From contig MNXL01000075.1 in the NCBI GenBank assembly GCA_001871755.1, forward strand, positions 1 through 9,020: 9,020 nt of DNA, read 5' to 3'. Each line of letters starts with the position of its first letter. The stretch's first letter is position 1. This document shows positions 1 through 6,552 of the stretch, in pieces. A model generated the notes under the pieces. It had not been told where the DNA came from. It saw only the letters and a list, made by a program, of their open reading frames with translations, and did no database searches. Origin of the DNA: Anaerolineae bacterium CG2_30_64_16. Lineage in GTDB: Bacteria; Chloroflexota; Anaerolineae; CG2-30-64-16. The translations under genes and the position numbers were made by a program.

Positions 1-206
1 CCCGCGCGCTGTCGCACCGCTACTGTATCACGAAGCCCGTGCCGGGGCCAAATCTTCGCGATAGCCGAGTATACCGCAAGAGTGTCGGTGGCCTCTTCCG
101 GTGGCTCGGTCAGGAGACCGGCCACAGCCAAGGAAATGGATTTGTCCGCGCTCCTCGGCGCTCGTCCGCCTCCTGTTTCAGGCTCTTCGACGGCGCCCCG
201 GTTGTC
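1..206. other. Left-edge sequence with no supported gene
   Basis: I see no gene here that I can support. The frame of the downstream gene stays open back to about position 82, but that extension has no ribosome binding site, and its Ser/Arg/Pro-rich translation does not look like the protein that follows. The region could be the end of an upstream gene or plain intergenic DNA; the window edge prevents a decision. Confidence 0.4.
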
Positions 207-235
207 TTGCCAAAACGCCCCATCCCATGTAAACT
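207..235 (+). promoter_or_regulatory. Candidate sigma70-type promoter of the 425-aa gene
   Basis: TTGCCA (207-212) and TAAACT (230-235) are separated by 17 bp, with TG directly before the -10 box. Transcription would start near 242, giving a leader of about 70 nt before the ATG at 313. This is consensus matching only, but it is the best-spaced pair upstream of the gene. Confidence 0.35.
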
Positions 236-312
236 GGGCGCGGTCAGAACGTTGTGGCCCTGTTGCGACTGATGATGTTTGTCCCTTTCAAAGGAGAGAG
301 GAGCGCCATACG

Positions 313-1590
313 ATGACCGATCGAGAATCCCTCCGGACCAGGCTGAAGATCGCCAGCGCGCGGTTGGATGCCATCAACGCGCTGTTGCTGGACCCCAACA
401 CGCGCGTCATCGACGACCTCCTGGACGTGGTCGCCCGGCACGGCACGCCCGAAGAGATCAATGCCAGGGCTGTCGAAGCGCGCAAGCTGCCCAATCTGCT
501 GGCGAGGCTGGCCGAAGCGAAGTCGCCCTACCTGGCGGACGTGGAGTGGCTGATCAGCCAGCGGGACGCGGGCGCGTTCGTCTCCATGGCCGACTACTGG
601 GGGATGGTGTTGGGCGATCAGGCCGACGCGATGGTCTTTCGCGACGATTTCGCGGTCACGCTGGAGATCAGCGCGGCGCAGTATTTCCCCTGGCTGATCG
701 CCGAGGCCCGCCAGGCCATCGCCAACCGGGAGCTGATGCCGGGCCGCTTCATCCGCGTGCGCAAGATGCAGGAGCAGGAGCGGGACCGCGGCGACATCCT
801 GGCGTTTGCCGCGGCCATGCAGGTGATGGGCGCCAGCTATGTGGAAACCCTCGACACCAAGGGCGCCGACGGCTCGAACGTCCACCTGGGCGGTCCGGCC
901 ACCATCACCGGCTACTTCGGCGGGATCGGTCAGCCCAACGATCACGTCTTGCGCTGGATCGACGAATATCTCTACTACTACACCACGTATGGCGTCCGCC
1001 AGGTGCTCAACATCAACCCCGGCACGGTGTTGGCCGGCTACCTGCTCCACAAGCTGGGGGTGGACAACGAGTTCAAGATCTCGGTGTTCATGGGCAACGA
1101 CAATCCTTACGCGGCCCTGTGGACCCTGATCGGCGCCAAGCTCTTCTCGCGTGACGACGGCGCGTGCCCGTTGATCGGCTTCAACTGGAGCAATTCGGTC
1201 AACAACGAGACGATCGAGATCACCGCTCAATTCCGGCGGGATCTGGGTTTCGAGGACGTGGTGCGGTTCGAGCATCACATCACCGAAACCTTCAAGAGCA
1301 TCGTCATTCAGCCCTACAACCGGCGGGATGAACTGGTCGAGCTGGCCGGCCACGTGCCCAACATCTCGGCCAAACATGAAGGAGGCGACCCCGAGGTCGA
1401 GCAAACCCGCGAGCATCCCTCCGACATCCTGGAATACTTCCGCGACCAGGCCGAGATCGAGGCGGCCGGCGATATGCCCCATCTATTGCGCAACTACCTG
1501 GACAAGCACAATGCCCTGAACGCGACCGCCCGCGCCCTGACCGAGCACGGGTTGAGCTTCATCGCCGCGCCGAAGCTGCATCATCGATGA
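313..1590 (+). CDS. Conserved-looking cytoplasmic protein of unrecognised family (425 aa)
   Basis: I do not recognise this protein. The start at ATG 313 is chosen because GAGGAG (298-303) lies 9 nt upstream, within the purine run AAGGAGAGAGGAG. The frame stays open further upstream, but nothing supports an earlier start. There is no signal peptide or membrane segment, so it is probably a soluble enzyme. The N-terminal ~70 residues look helical. The centre is rich in segments that look constrained: NVHLGGPATITGYFGG (from residue 189), DEYLYYYTTYG (from 217), VFMGNDNPYAALW (from 258), FNWSNSVNNETIE (from 290) and RFEHHITET (from 318). Gly loops, repeated Asn/His/Glu residues and an aromatic run suggest a catalytic or ligand-binding core, possibly a TIM-barrel-like fold; that is only inference. 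Codon bias and an extended consistent protein sequence make it a firm gene. It is followed by a repeat-filled gap, so it is probably monocistronic. Confidence 0.9.
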   Translation: MTDRESLRTRLKIASARLDAINALLLDPNTRVIDDLLDVVARHGTPEEINARAVEARKLPNLLARLAEAKSPYLADVEWLISQRDAGAFVSMADYWGMVLGDQADAMVFRDDFAVTLEISAAQYFPWLIAEARQAIANRELMPGRFIRVRKMQEQERDRGDILAFAAAMQVMGASYVETLDTKGADGSNVHLGGPATITGYFGGIGQPNDHVLRWIDEYLYYYTTYGVRQVLNINPGTVLAGYLLHKLGVDNEFKISVFMGNDNPYAALWTLIGAKLFSRDDGACPLIGFNWSNSVNNETIEITAQFRRDLGFEDVVRFEHHITETFKSIVIQPYNRRDELVELAGHVPNISAKHEGGDPEVEQTREHPSDILEYFRDQAEIEAAGDMPHLLRNYLDKHNALNATARALTEHGLSFIAAPKLHHR

Positions 1591-1621
1591 CAAACAAAAC
1601 GCACGCTGAGACTCCAACGCG

Positions 1622-1680
1622 CGTCATTCCCGCGCACGCGGGAATCCAGCAGCCTGGTTCCCACTTGCGCGGGAATGACG
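1622..1680. repeat. 59-bp element with 13-bp perfect terminal inverted repeats (ATTCCC...GGGAAT type)
   Basis: CGTCATTCCCGCG (1622-1634) is exactly repeated in inverse at 1668-1680. Within the left end, ATTCCCGC (1626-1633) and GCGGGAAT (1638-1645) form a separate 8-bp hairpin with a 4-nt loop. The sequence is of the ATTCCC(N8)GGGAAT kind, a style of dispersed intergenic repeat known from several phyla (dRS3 of Neisseria has the same ends). It lies 31 bp after the stop of the preceding gene and could also act as a transcript-end hairpin. A related single hairpin is at 4741-4760. Confidence 0.75.
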
Positions 1681-1681
1681 T

Positions 1682-1735
1682 CCCGCGTGCGCGGGTGTGA
1701 CGCAAGCCCGTCATTCCCGCGTGCGCGGGTGTGAC
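1682..1735. repeat. Two direct copies of a 20-bp palindromic unit
   Basis: The same 20 bases, built on CCCGCG-TG-CGCGGG followed by TGTGAC, occur at 1682-1701 and 1716-1735 without mismatch. A third, inverted copy with one mismatch is at 4718-4737. Each unit is itself a small hairpin. This is part of the composite repeat described at 1716-1790. Confidence 0.8.
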
Positions 1736-1790
1736 TGCGCGAAGCATGTCCCTTCGTGCCTCAGGGCAAGCTCTGAGCAACGTCGAAGGG
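1716..1790 (-). repeat. Composite dispersed repeat, copy 1
   Basis: The 36 bp at 1716-1751 match 4702-4737 in reverse complement at 34 of 36 positions. They are followed by CCCTTCG (1750-1756) and its inverse CGAAGGG (1784-1790), enclosing a second nested pair CTCAG/CTGAG (1760-1764, 1773-1777), so the segment can fold as a long interrupted hairpin. Read on the - strand it starts CCCTTCGACGTTGC, nearly as copy 2 does at 4614-4626. The following M3 peptidase gene starts only 53 bp further on, so its promoter must lie in or just after this repeat. Confidence 0.7.
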
Positions 1791-1843
1791 CCGAAAACTG
1801 ACACGCGCTCAGTATTGCAACAAAGCGCCGAGAAAGGAACCGC

Positions 1844-3514
1844 ATGGCTTACCCCGACATCAACCCGCTCGATTGGTCCACCGTGCAGCCCCACGTGGAC
1901 ACGCTGCTGGCCGCCGACCTGACACCCGCCAACGCAGACGCCTGGCTGCAAGGGTGGAGTGACCTGGCCGCGGTGCTCCAGGAGTCGCAAGTGAAGATTC
2001 AGCGCGCGCTCAGCGAGAACACCGCGGATGAGGAGGCGGACCGGCAGTTCAACGTCCTGATCGAGCAGATCATCCCGCGGAGCCGTCTCGCGGACCAGAA
2101 GTTACGTGACAGGCTGCTGTCTCTCAACGGCTTCACCCCGTCGTCTGAGACGGTCGAGCTGGTGCGCCGCTTCCGCGCCGCCGCCGCCATCTTCCGGCCG
2201 CAGAACGTGCCGCTTGTCAGCCAACTGATGAAGCTGGAGAACCGCTACGACAAGATCACCGGCGGCCTGAGCATCGACTGGGACGGCGCGGTGGAGACCA
2301 TCCCACAGGCCAACGCCCGTCTGTTGAACCCGGACAGGGGCGTGCGCGAGCGGGCGTGGCGGTTGATCATGGCGGCCTACGCCGGCCAGCGCGCTGAGTT
2401 GAACGCCCTGTTTCTGGAGATGCTGCCGTTGCGCCGCCAGATCGCCCGCAACGCCGGTTTGTCGGACTATCGGGCCTTCAAATGGCAGGAGCTAAACCGG
2501 TTCGACTACACGCCCGCCGACTGCTTCACGTTCCACGATGCTATCGAGCACGAGGTGGCGCCGTTGGCCCGTCAGCTTTACACGGAACAGGCCGCGGCGC
2601 TCGGCGTAGCGCCGTTGCGGCCGTGGGACGTCGAGGTGAACCCCTACGGCGCGCCGCTGGCGCCCTTCACCGACGTGGCAGACCTGGAAGAGGGCGCCTC
2701 TCGCATCTTCCAGCGCGTCGATCCGGCGTTGGCCACCCATTTCACGACCATGCGGGATGGGTTGCTCGATCTGGCCTCTCGGCCCAACAAGGCGCCCGGT
2801 GGCTATTGCGAGGGGCTCCCGGTCAGCGGCAAGCCGTACATCTTCATGAACGCGGCCGGCATCCACGACGACGTGCAGACGCTGCTGCACGAGGGTGGGC
2901 ACGCCTTCCACTTTATGGAATCCCGGCGCCATCCCCTCGTGTGGAATCACAACGGCCCCATGGAGTTTTGCGAGGTCGCTTCGATGGGCATGGAACTGCT
3001 CTCCGCGCCGTATCTCGAAGCGAGCCAGGGCGGTTTCTACAGTGAGGCCGACGCGCGGCGAGCCTACGCCGACCATCTGCGCAGCATCGTGCGTTTCCTC
3101 CCCTACATGGCCGTGGTGGACGCGTTCCAGCACTGGGTCTATGTCGATGCGCCGGAGGCCGTGTCCGCGGCGGACCTCGACGCCAAATGGAGCGAGCTGT
3201 GGGATCGCTTCATGATCGGCATCGATTTCGATGGTCTCCAGGCCGAGAAGGAGAGCGGCTGGCATCGCAAGCTGCACATCTTCACCGTGCCCTTCTACTA
3301 CGTCGAGTACGGGCTGGCCCAGTTGGGCGCGCTGCAAGTGTGGCGCAACGCACGGCAAGATCAGGCCAGGGCGGTGGCCGACTATCGCGCCGCGCTGGCG
3401 CTCGGCAACACCCGCTCCCTGTCGGCGTTGTTCCGCGCGGCCAATACGCGCTTCGCCTTCGACCGCCCCACCGTCGGCGAGCTGATGGCGTTGGTGGCCG
3501 AACAATTAGGGTGA
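1844..3514 (+). CDS. M3-family zinc oligoendopeptidase
   Basis: Predicted cytoplasmic zinc metallopeptidase that cleaves short peptides (thimet/oligopeptidase F superfamily, MEROPS M3). The zinc site is visible: HEGGH at residues 349-353 gives two His ligands and the catalytic Glu350, and the downstream Glu377 in FCEVASMGMELL fits the third ligand. The segment before it, GKPYIFMNAAGIHDDVQTLLHEGGHAFH, and the C-terminal HIFTVPFYYVEYGLAQLGALQVW (from residue 478, with the transition-state His/Tyr region) are typical of the family. At 556 aa it matches the shorter 'M3, not PepF' group better than classical PepF (~600 aa), so no gene symbol is given. There is no signal peptide. The ATG is supported by GAAAGGA (1832-1838) 5 nt upstream. 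The TGA stop (3512-3514) lies inside the first unit of an octamer array, so the exact C-terminus may have been set by repeat growth. Confidence 0.95.
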   Translation: MAYPDINPLDWSTVQPHVDTLLAADLTPANADAWLQGWSDLAAVLQESQVKIQRALSENTADEEADRQFNVLIEQIIPRSRLADQKLRDRLLSLNGFTPSSETVELVRRFRAAAAIFRPQNVPLVSQLMKLENRYDKITGGLSIDWDGAVETIPQANARLLNPDRGVRERAWRLIMAAYAGQRAELNALFLEMLPLRRQIARNAGLSDYRAFKWQELNRFDYTPADCFTFHDAIEHEVAPLARQLYTEQAAALGVAPLRPWDVEVNPYGAPLAPFTDVADLEEGASRIFQRVDPALATHFTTMRDGLLDLASRPNKAPGGYCEGLPVSGKPYIFMNAAGIHDDVQTLLHEGGHAFHFMESRRHPLVWNHNGPMEFCEVASMGMELLSAPYLEASQGGFYSEADARRAYADHLRSIVRFLPYMAVVDAFQHWVYVDAPEAVSAADLDAKWSELWDRFMIGIDFDGLQAEKESGWHRKLHIFTVPFYYVEYGLAQLGALQVWRNARQDQARAVADYRAALALGNTRSLSALFRAANTRFAFDRPTVGELMALVAEQLG

Positions 3515-3547
3515 CAGGGTGACACGGTGACACGGTGACACGGTGAT
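3510..3547. repeat. Tandem array of GGTGACAC (8-bp unit)
   Basis: Units at 3510, 3518, 3526 and 3534, with a partial fifth at 3542, are GGTGACAG followed by three GGTGACAC and GGTGAT. The first unit contains the stop codon of the M3 peptidase. It is the first of three neighbouring arrays with the same 8-bp period. Confidence 0.9.
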
Positions 3548-3570
3548 CGGCCGACGGGATGACACCATCT

Positions 3571-3676
3571 ACCAATTTACCAATCTACCAATTTACCAAT
3601 TTACCAATTTACCAATTTACCAATCTACCAATCTACCAAGGTACCCTTGTTTCCTTGTCTACCCGTTTCCTTGTCT
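3571..3676. repeat. Tandem arrays of ACCAATYT and CCTTGTYT (8-bp units)
   Basis: Nine 8-bp units run from 3571 to 3642: ACCAATTT or ACCAATCT, ending in the variant ACCAAGGT, preceded by a degenerate ACCATCT. The same period continues without a phase break as ACCCTTGT, TTCCTTGT, CTACCCGT, TTCCTTGT up to about 3676. AT content is far above the surrounding genes. Translation of the array gives a repetitive NLPIYQFT peptide, which should not be taken as a gene. The recognisable aminotransferase sequence starts directly after the last unit. Confidence 0.9.
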
Positions 3677-4384
3677 ACAGTGGTGATCTTCTTGAGCCAC
3701 ATCACCAGCCCCACCGCGCTGACCTTCCCCGTTGCCGAGATCTGCCGGCGGGCGCGGGCGGCCGGTCTGTTGACCATCATCGACGGCGCGCACGCGCCGG
3801 GCCAGGCGCCGCTGAACCTGCGCGGGCTCGGCGCGGATATCTACACCGGCGCGTGTCACAAGTGGCTGTGTGGGCCGAAGGGCGCGGCGTTTCTGTATGC
3901 GCGGCCCGAGGTGCAGGGCTGGCTGGAGCCGTTGGTGGTGAGTTGGGGCTGGGAGAGCGAGCGGCCGGGTGGGTCGCAGTTCGTCGATTGGCACGAATGG
4001 CAGGGCACGCGCGACATCGCCGCGTTCCTGACGGCGCCTACAGCCATCGCGTTTCAAGAGCAGCACGACTGGGACGCGGTACGCCGACGCTGCCGGGCGC
4101 TGGCAAGCAAAACCCGCGACCGCATCGCCGCCCTCACCGGCCTGCCGCCCATCTGCCCGGATGTGCCCGAATGGTTCACGCAGTTCTTCGCGGCGCCCTT
4201 GCCCAACCTGGACCCCGACCTCCTCAAGCGCCGGTTGTACGACGAATACCGGGTCGAGGCGCCGGTGTTCCGCTGGAACGGTACGCCTCTGATCCGGGTT
4301 TCCTTTCAGGCATACAACGATGAAGGGGACGCGGACGCGTTGGTGGATGCCCTGGCGCGGCTGCTGCCTGAGTTGGCGCGATGA
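3647..4384 (+). pseudogene. 5'-truncated class V aminotransferase (isopenicillin-N-epimerase-like)
   Basis: The C-terminal part of a fold-type I PLP enzyme. From the first possible start (TTG 3647): LSHITSPTA (from residue 16), DGAHAPGQ with the PLP-ring Asp46 and His49, CHKWLCGPKG with the Schiff-base Lys72, QGTRD (119-123), and RVSFQAYN with the substrate-carboxylate Arg217. This order is that of the class V family around isopenicillin N epimerase and cysteine-desulfurase-like proteins. Full-length members are ~390-400 aa with the Lys near position 215, so roughly 140-150 N-terminal residues are absent. They are not present upstream in any frame: the peptidase ends at 3514 and octamer arrays fill the gap. 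Homology begins near 3677, at the last repeat. The remaining frame is intact to its stop, which suggests a recent loss or an assembly collapse. No ribosome binding site is seen. The substrate cannot be predicted. Confidence 0.8.
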
Positions 4385-4569
4385 ATCGGGCTGACCTGAT
4401 CGAGCGCAAAGAGGCGGTGCGGGCTGAGATCGCCGCGATCGGGCGGCAACTGGCCCGCGTCCAGCAGCATCCCCAGCTTGTCGGGCAGATCGCGGCGTTG
4501 GAGGCCCGGCGCCAGGCGCTGATGGCGGAGGAACACGACCTGCGTCTGCAGATCGACCGGGCGCGCTGA
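4381..4569 (+). CDS. Small predicted coiled-coil protein (62 aa), function unknown
   Basis: The ATG overlaps the aminotransferase stop as ATGA (4381-4384), the usual sign of translational coupling, and no clear independent ribosome binding site is visible. The protein is almost entirely helical by composition (Ala, Glu, Arg, Gln, Leu), with a heptad-like pattern in IERKEAVRAEIAAIGRQLAR and again in IAALEARRQALMAEEHDLRL, separated by a short His-Pro turn (HPQ). This suggests a helical hairpin or a dimeric coiled coil. There are no Cys residues and no signal or membrane segment. The reading frame has the same GC-rich codon use as its neighbours. I do not recognise a family. The gene would be an accessory of the full-length aminotransferase if the pair was once an operon. 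Confidence 0.6.
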   Translation: MNRADLIERKEAVRAEIAAIGRQLARVQQHPQLVGQIAALEARRQALMAEEHDLRLQIDRAR

Positions 4570-4611
4570 GCGCGTGACATCTGTCTTGTACTGAGCGGAC
4601 GTCAGTTTACG

Positions 4612-4760
4612 GTCCTTCGACGTTGCCCTTCGACAGGCTCAGGAGGGGCCCCTTCGACAGGCTCAGGAGGGGCCCCTTCGACAGGCTCAGGAGGGACCTC
4701 AGGACATGCTTCGCTCAGTCACACCCGCGCAGGCGGGTGGATTCCCGCTTTCGCGGGAAT
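4612..4760 (+). repeat. Composite dispersed repeat, copy 2, with a 24-bp tandem triplication
   Basis: It begins with CCTTCGACGTTGC (4614-4626, as copy 1 read on the - strand). A 24-bp unit built on CCCTTCGACAGGCTCAGGAG follows three times (starts 4626, 4650, 4674). Then comes the 36-bp segment shared with copy 1 (4702-4737, 34/36 inverted match) and finally a hairpin ATTCCCGC-TTTC-GCGGGAAT (4741-4760). The element lies at the convergent end of the + and - strand genes. Its right part is read as the C-terminus of the dehydrogenase lipoprotein. Confidence 0.8.
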
Positions 4761-6270
4761 GACGGGCGTTGAGACTGCTGGCCAAGGACGCCCAGAGCGG
4801 CAGGTAGTTCCGGGACAGGGTCTGCGCGGTGACGCGGTACAGCCCGCCGCGGCTCAGGTCGAGCACGAATAGCTCGCCCGCTTCGTCCTCGCCAAAGGAG
4901 CTGATGGCCAGGTCGCTGTCGAGGAGCAGGGCGCCCCGCCAGCCGCCCGTGGGGTCCTGGTCGAGGGCCCAGATCCTGCCGCTGCAGTAGTCGCCGTAGA
5001 GATATGCGCCGGTCAGCGCCGGGAACTGCTGACCCCGGTAGATGTAGCCGCCGGTGATCGAGCAGTCGCCGCTGCCGTGGGCGTAGTCGATGACCGGGAG
5101 GGTCAGGCCGGTGTGGTCGCAGGCGACCGTGTCGGGGAAACAGTGGGTCCCCTCCATGACCGACCAGCCGAAATTCAGGCCGCGGCCGGCGGTCTGGCCC
5201 CCGGCGCCGGGGGCCAGGTCCACCTCCTCGTAGCGGTTCTGCCCTACGTCGCCGATCCACAGGTCACCGGTCTGGCGATCGAAGCTGAAGCGCCAGGGAT
5301 TGCGCAGGCCCAGCGCCCAGATCTCGTCGCGCACGCCCGGCTTGTTGACCCAGGGGTTGCCGGCCGGGATACGATACGGCCCGGTCGGGTCGCTCGTGAC
5401 GTCGAGGCGCAGCAGCTTGCCCAACAGCGTGCCGGGGTTCTGCCCGTTCCCGAACTGATCGTTGGCGCCACCGCCATCCCCCGTGCCGATATAGAGGTAG
5501 CCGTCCGGGCCGAAGGCCAGCATGCCGCCGTTGTGGTTGGCGGCCGGCTGCGCGATCTCCAGCAGTTTGACTTCACTGCTCGGGTCGGCGGCGTCGGGAT
5601 CGGCCGAGATGGTGAACCGGGCCACGACGGTGTTGCCCTGCCGGTCCGTGTAGTTCACGAAGAAGGCGCGGCTGCTGACGTAATCGGGCGCGAAGGCCAG
5701 CCCCAGCAGCTCCTGCTCCGAGCCGCGGCTGCCGACGCGCTCCCGGATATCCAGGAAAGGTGTCCTGTGCAGTTCGCCGGCCTCCCAGATGCGGATCACG
5801 CCCGGCTTTTCCACGATGAAGAGTCGGCCGCTGCCATCCCCGGCGTGGGTTGCGAACACGGGTGCATTCAAGCCACCGACCACCATCTCCAAGCTCAGTT
5901 TGACCACCTCCGGCCGGAAAGCGGCCTGCCGCGGTGTGGTGGTAGGTGTGGCGGAGGGGACCACCGTGGTTGGGGCTGTGACGGTGGGTGTCGCCGGCAG
6001 TGTCGGGGGCACGATGGTCGCCTCTGGCGCCGGGGGCGCGGGTGTGTGCGGCGCCGTGGGGCGAACCTCGGTCATCATCGCCGGCGTCTCGGTGGACACG
6101 GTTTGCTCCAGTGTCACCGTAGCAGGCGGGGACACGGGTGTCCCGCTGGCCAGCGTCGGGACAGCGATGGGCCTGGCCGCCGCACAGGCCGTGAGCAAGC
6201 CAGCCACGATCAACGCCAGCAACGTCAGCCTCCAGCGGCGCCAACTGCGGAATCCAGTCAATTCGAACAT
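4699..6270 (-). CDS. PQQ-type glucose/sorbosone dehydrogenase-family lipoprotein
   Basis: Predicted extracytoplasmic aldose dehydrogenase of the GSDH family (soluble PQQ glucose dehydrogenase, YliI/Asd-like six-bladed propellers), which oxidises sugars with PQQ and Ca2+. Start 6270 is chosen for GGGAG 7 nt upstream and because the next residues form a lipoprotein signal: Arg-rich start, hydrophobic stretch 16-26, lipobox LTAC with Cys29. Residues ~39-115 are a Pro/Thr/Val-rich linker. The catalytic domain spans ~125-482: FIVEKPGVIRIW, NHNGGMLAFGPDGYLYIGTGDGG with the likely catalytic His246, LGLRNPWR with Arg323, and FGWSVMEG. Cys377, 384, 403 and 429 could form disulfides. The last residues are odd: after NYLPLWAS (488-495), residues 503-523 are encoded by a dispersed repeat, which also supplies the stop. 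No pqq biosynthesis genes are in the window, so PQQ use is family inference. Confidence 0.92.
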   Translation of the reverse strand: MFELTGFRSWRRWRLTLLALIVAGLLTACAAARPIAVPTLASGTPVSPPATVTLEQTVSTETPAMMTEVRPTAPHTPAPPAPEATIVPPTLPATPTVTAPTTVVPSATPTTTPRQAAFRPEVVKLSLEMVVGGLNAPVFATHAGDGSGRLFIVEKPGVIRIWEAGELHRTPFLDIRERVGSRGSEQELLGLAFAPDYVSSRAFFVNYTDRQGNTVVARFTISADPDAADPSSEVKLLEIAQPAANHNGGMLAFGPDGYLYIGTGDGGGANDQFGNGQNPGTLLGKLLRLDVTSDPTGPYRIPAGNPWVNKPGVRDEIWALGLRNPWRFSFDRQTGDLWIGDVGQNRYEEVDLAPGAGGQTAGRGLNFGWSVMEGTHCFPDTVACDHTGLTLPVIDYAHGSGDCSITGGYIYRGQQFPALTGAYLYGDYCSGRIWALDQDPTGGWRGALLLDSDLAISSFGEDEAGELFVLDLSRGGLYRVTAQTLSRNYLPLWASLASSLNARHSRESGNPPACAGVTERSMS

Positions 6271-6301
6271 GATGCAACTCCCGTTTCTCTTGGCTGCCCG
6301 C

Positions 6302-6310
6302 ATTAAAGCA
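6302..6310 (-). promoter_or_regulatory. Extended -10 promoter of the dehydrogenase lipoprotein gene
   Basis: Read on the - strand the box is TGCTTTAAT within GTATGCTTTAATG. This matches 12 of 13 bases of the stronger promoter before the FG-GAP/BACON gene (GTATGCTATAATG). Transcription would start near 6295, giving a leader of about 25 nt. No good -35 hexamer is seen, which is tolerated with an extended -10. Confidence 0.45.
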
Positions 6311-6391
6311 TACACGCGGCCCGCTGAACGTACGACCGCATACACTCCAGATCAGTTCGTCTGGCGTCGCACGGGCCCGAGATAACGAGAG

Positions 6392-6426
6392 AGGCCCCCG
6401 TCTTCGGTGTGCGAAGACGGGGGCCT
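6392..6426. terminator. Strong 15-bp perfect hairpin between the two - strand genes
   Basis: AGGCCCCCGTCTTCG (6392-6406) pairs perfectly with CGAAGACGGGGGCCT (6412-6426) around the loop GTGTG. It lies ~130 bp after the stop of the FG-GAP/BACON gene and upstream of the dehydrogenase promoter, which is where a terminator is expected. Neither side has a real T-tract, so it may be a hairpin-only or Rho-assisted terminator or an RNA-stabilising end structure. Confidence 0.55.
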
Positions 6427-6473
6427 GCGTCGACAACCCGCCAGGAGCTAAAGCACGCTGGCTACAAGAGGCA

Positions 6474-6491
6474 AGCCCTCTCAAGAGGGCT
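6474..6491 (-). terminator. Candidate secondary terminator hairpin
   Basis: AGCCCTC (6474-6480) and GAGGGCT (6485-6491) form a 7-bp stem with a 4-nt loop, 61 bp after the stop of the FG-GAP/BACON gene. On the - strand it is followed by TTGCCTCTTG, only a weak T-rich run. The rest of the 6271-6552 gap shows no other gene or RNA that I can identify. Confidence 0.35.
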
Positions 6492-6552
6492 GATGTGCCC
6501 ACCGAGAGCCCCACAGGAGGCTTTCACTAGCAGCGAATCTAACAATGTCAAG

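Noticed and set aside
244..1482. Long open frame on the - strand opposite the 425-aa gene
   Set aside because: It is antisense to a well-supported gene, is rich in Asp/Gly/Val/His from the complement of GC-rich codons, and has no domain-like pattern.
1622..1790. CRISPR array or attachment site
   Set aside because: Copies are palindromic, irregularly spaced and not separated by unique spacers of constant length; no integrase or cas gene is near.
1559..1990. 143-aa - strand frame across the 1591-1843 gap
   Set aside because: Its sequence is the translation of the intergenic repeats (TPAHAGMT, IPACAGMT type) and it overlaps both flanking genes.
2492..3505. 337-aa - strand frame opposite the M3 peptidase
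   Set aside because: It is a shadow of the peptidase gene, which carries the HEGGH zinc site on the + strand.
3510..3676. CRISPR array
   Set aside because: The units are 8 bp and directly contiguous, with no unique spacers.
3559..4323. 254-aa + frame beginning with an octapeptide repeat
   Set aside because: The start is translated octamer array (NLPIYQFT) and the rest is the out-of-frame reading of the aminotransferase.
5077..6306. 409-aa + frame opposite the dehydrogenase lipoprotein
   Set aside because: It is antisense to a clear GSDH-family protein with a lipobox; the frame is open because of high GC content.
6427..6552. Possible riboswitch or small RNA between the two - strand genes
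   Set aside because: Apart from the small hairpin at 6474-6491 I could not match it to any known riboswitch core or tRNA fold.
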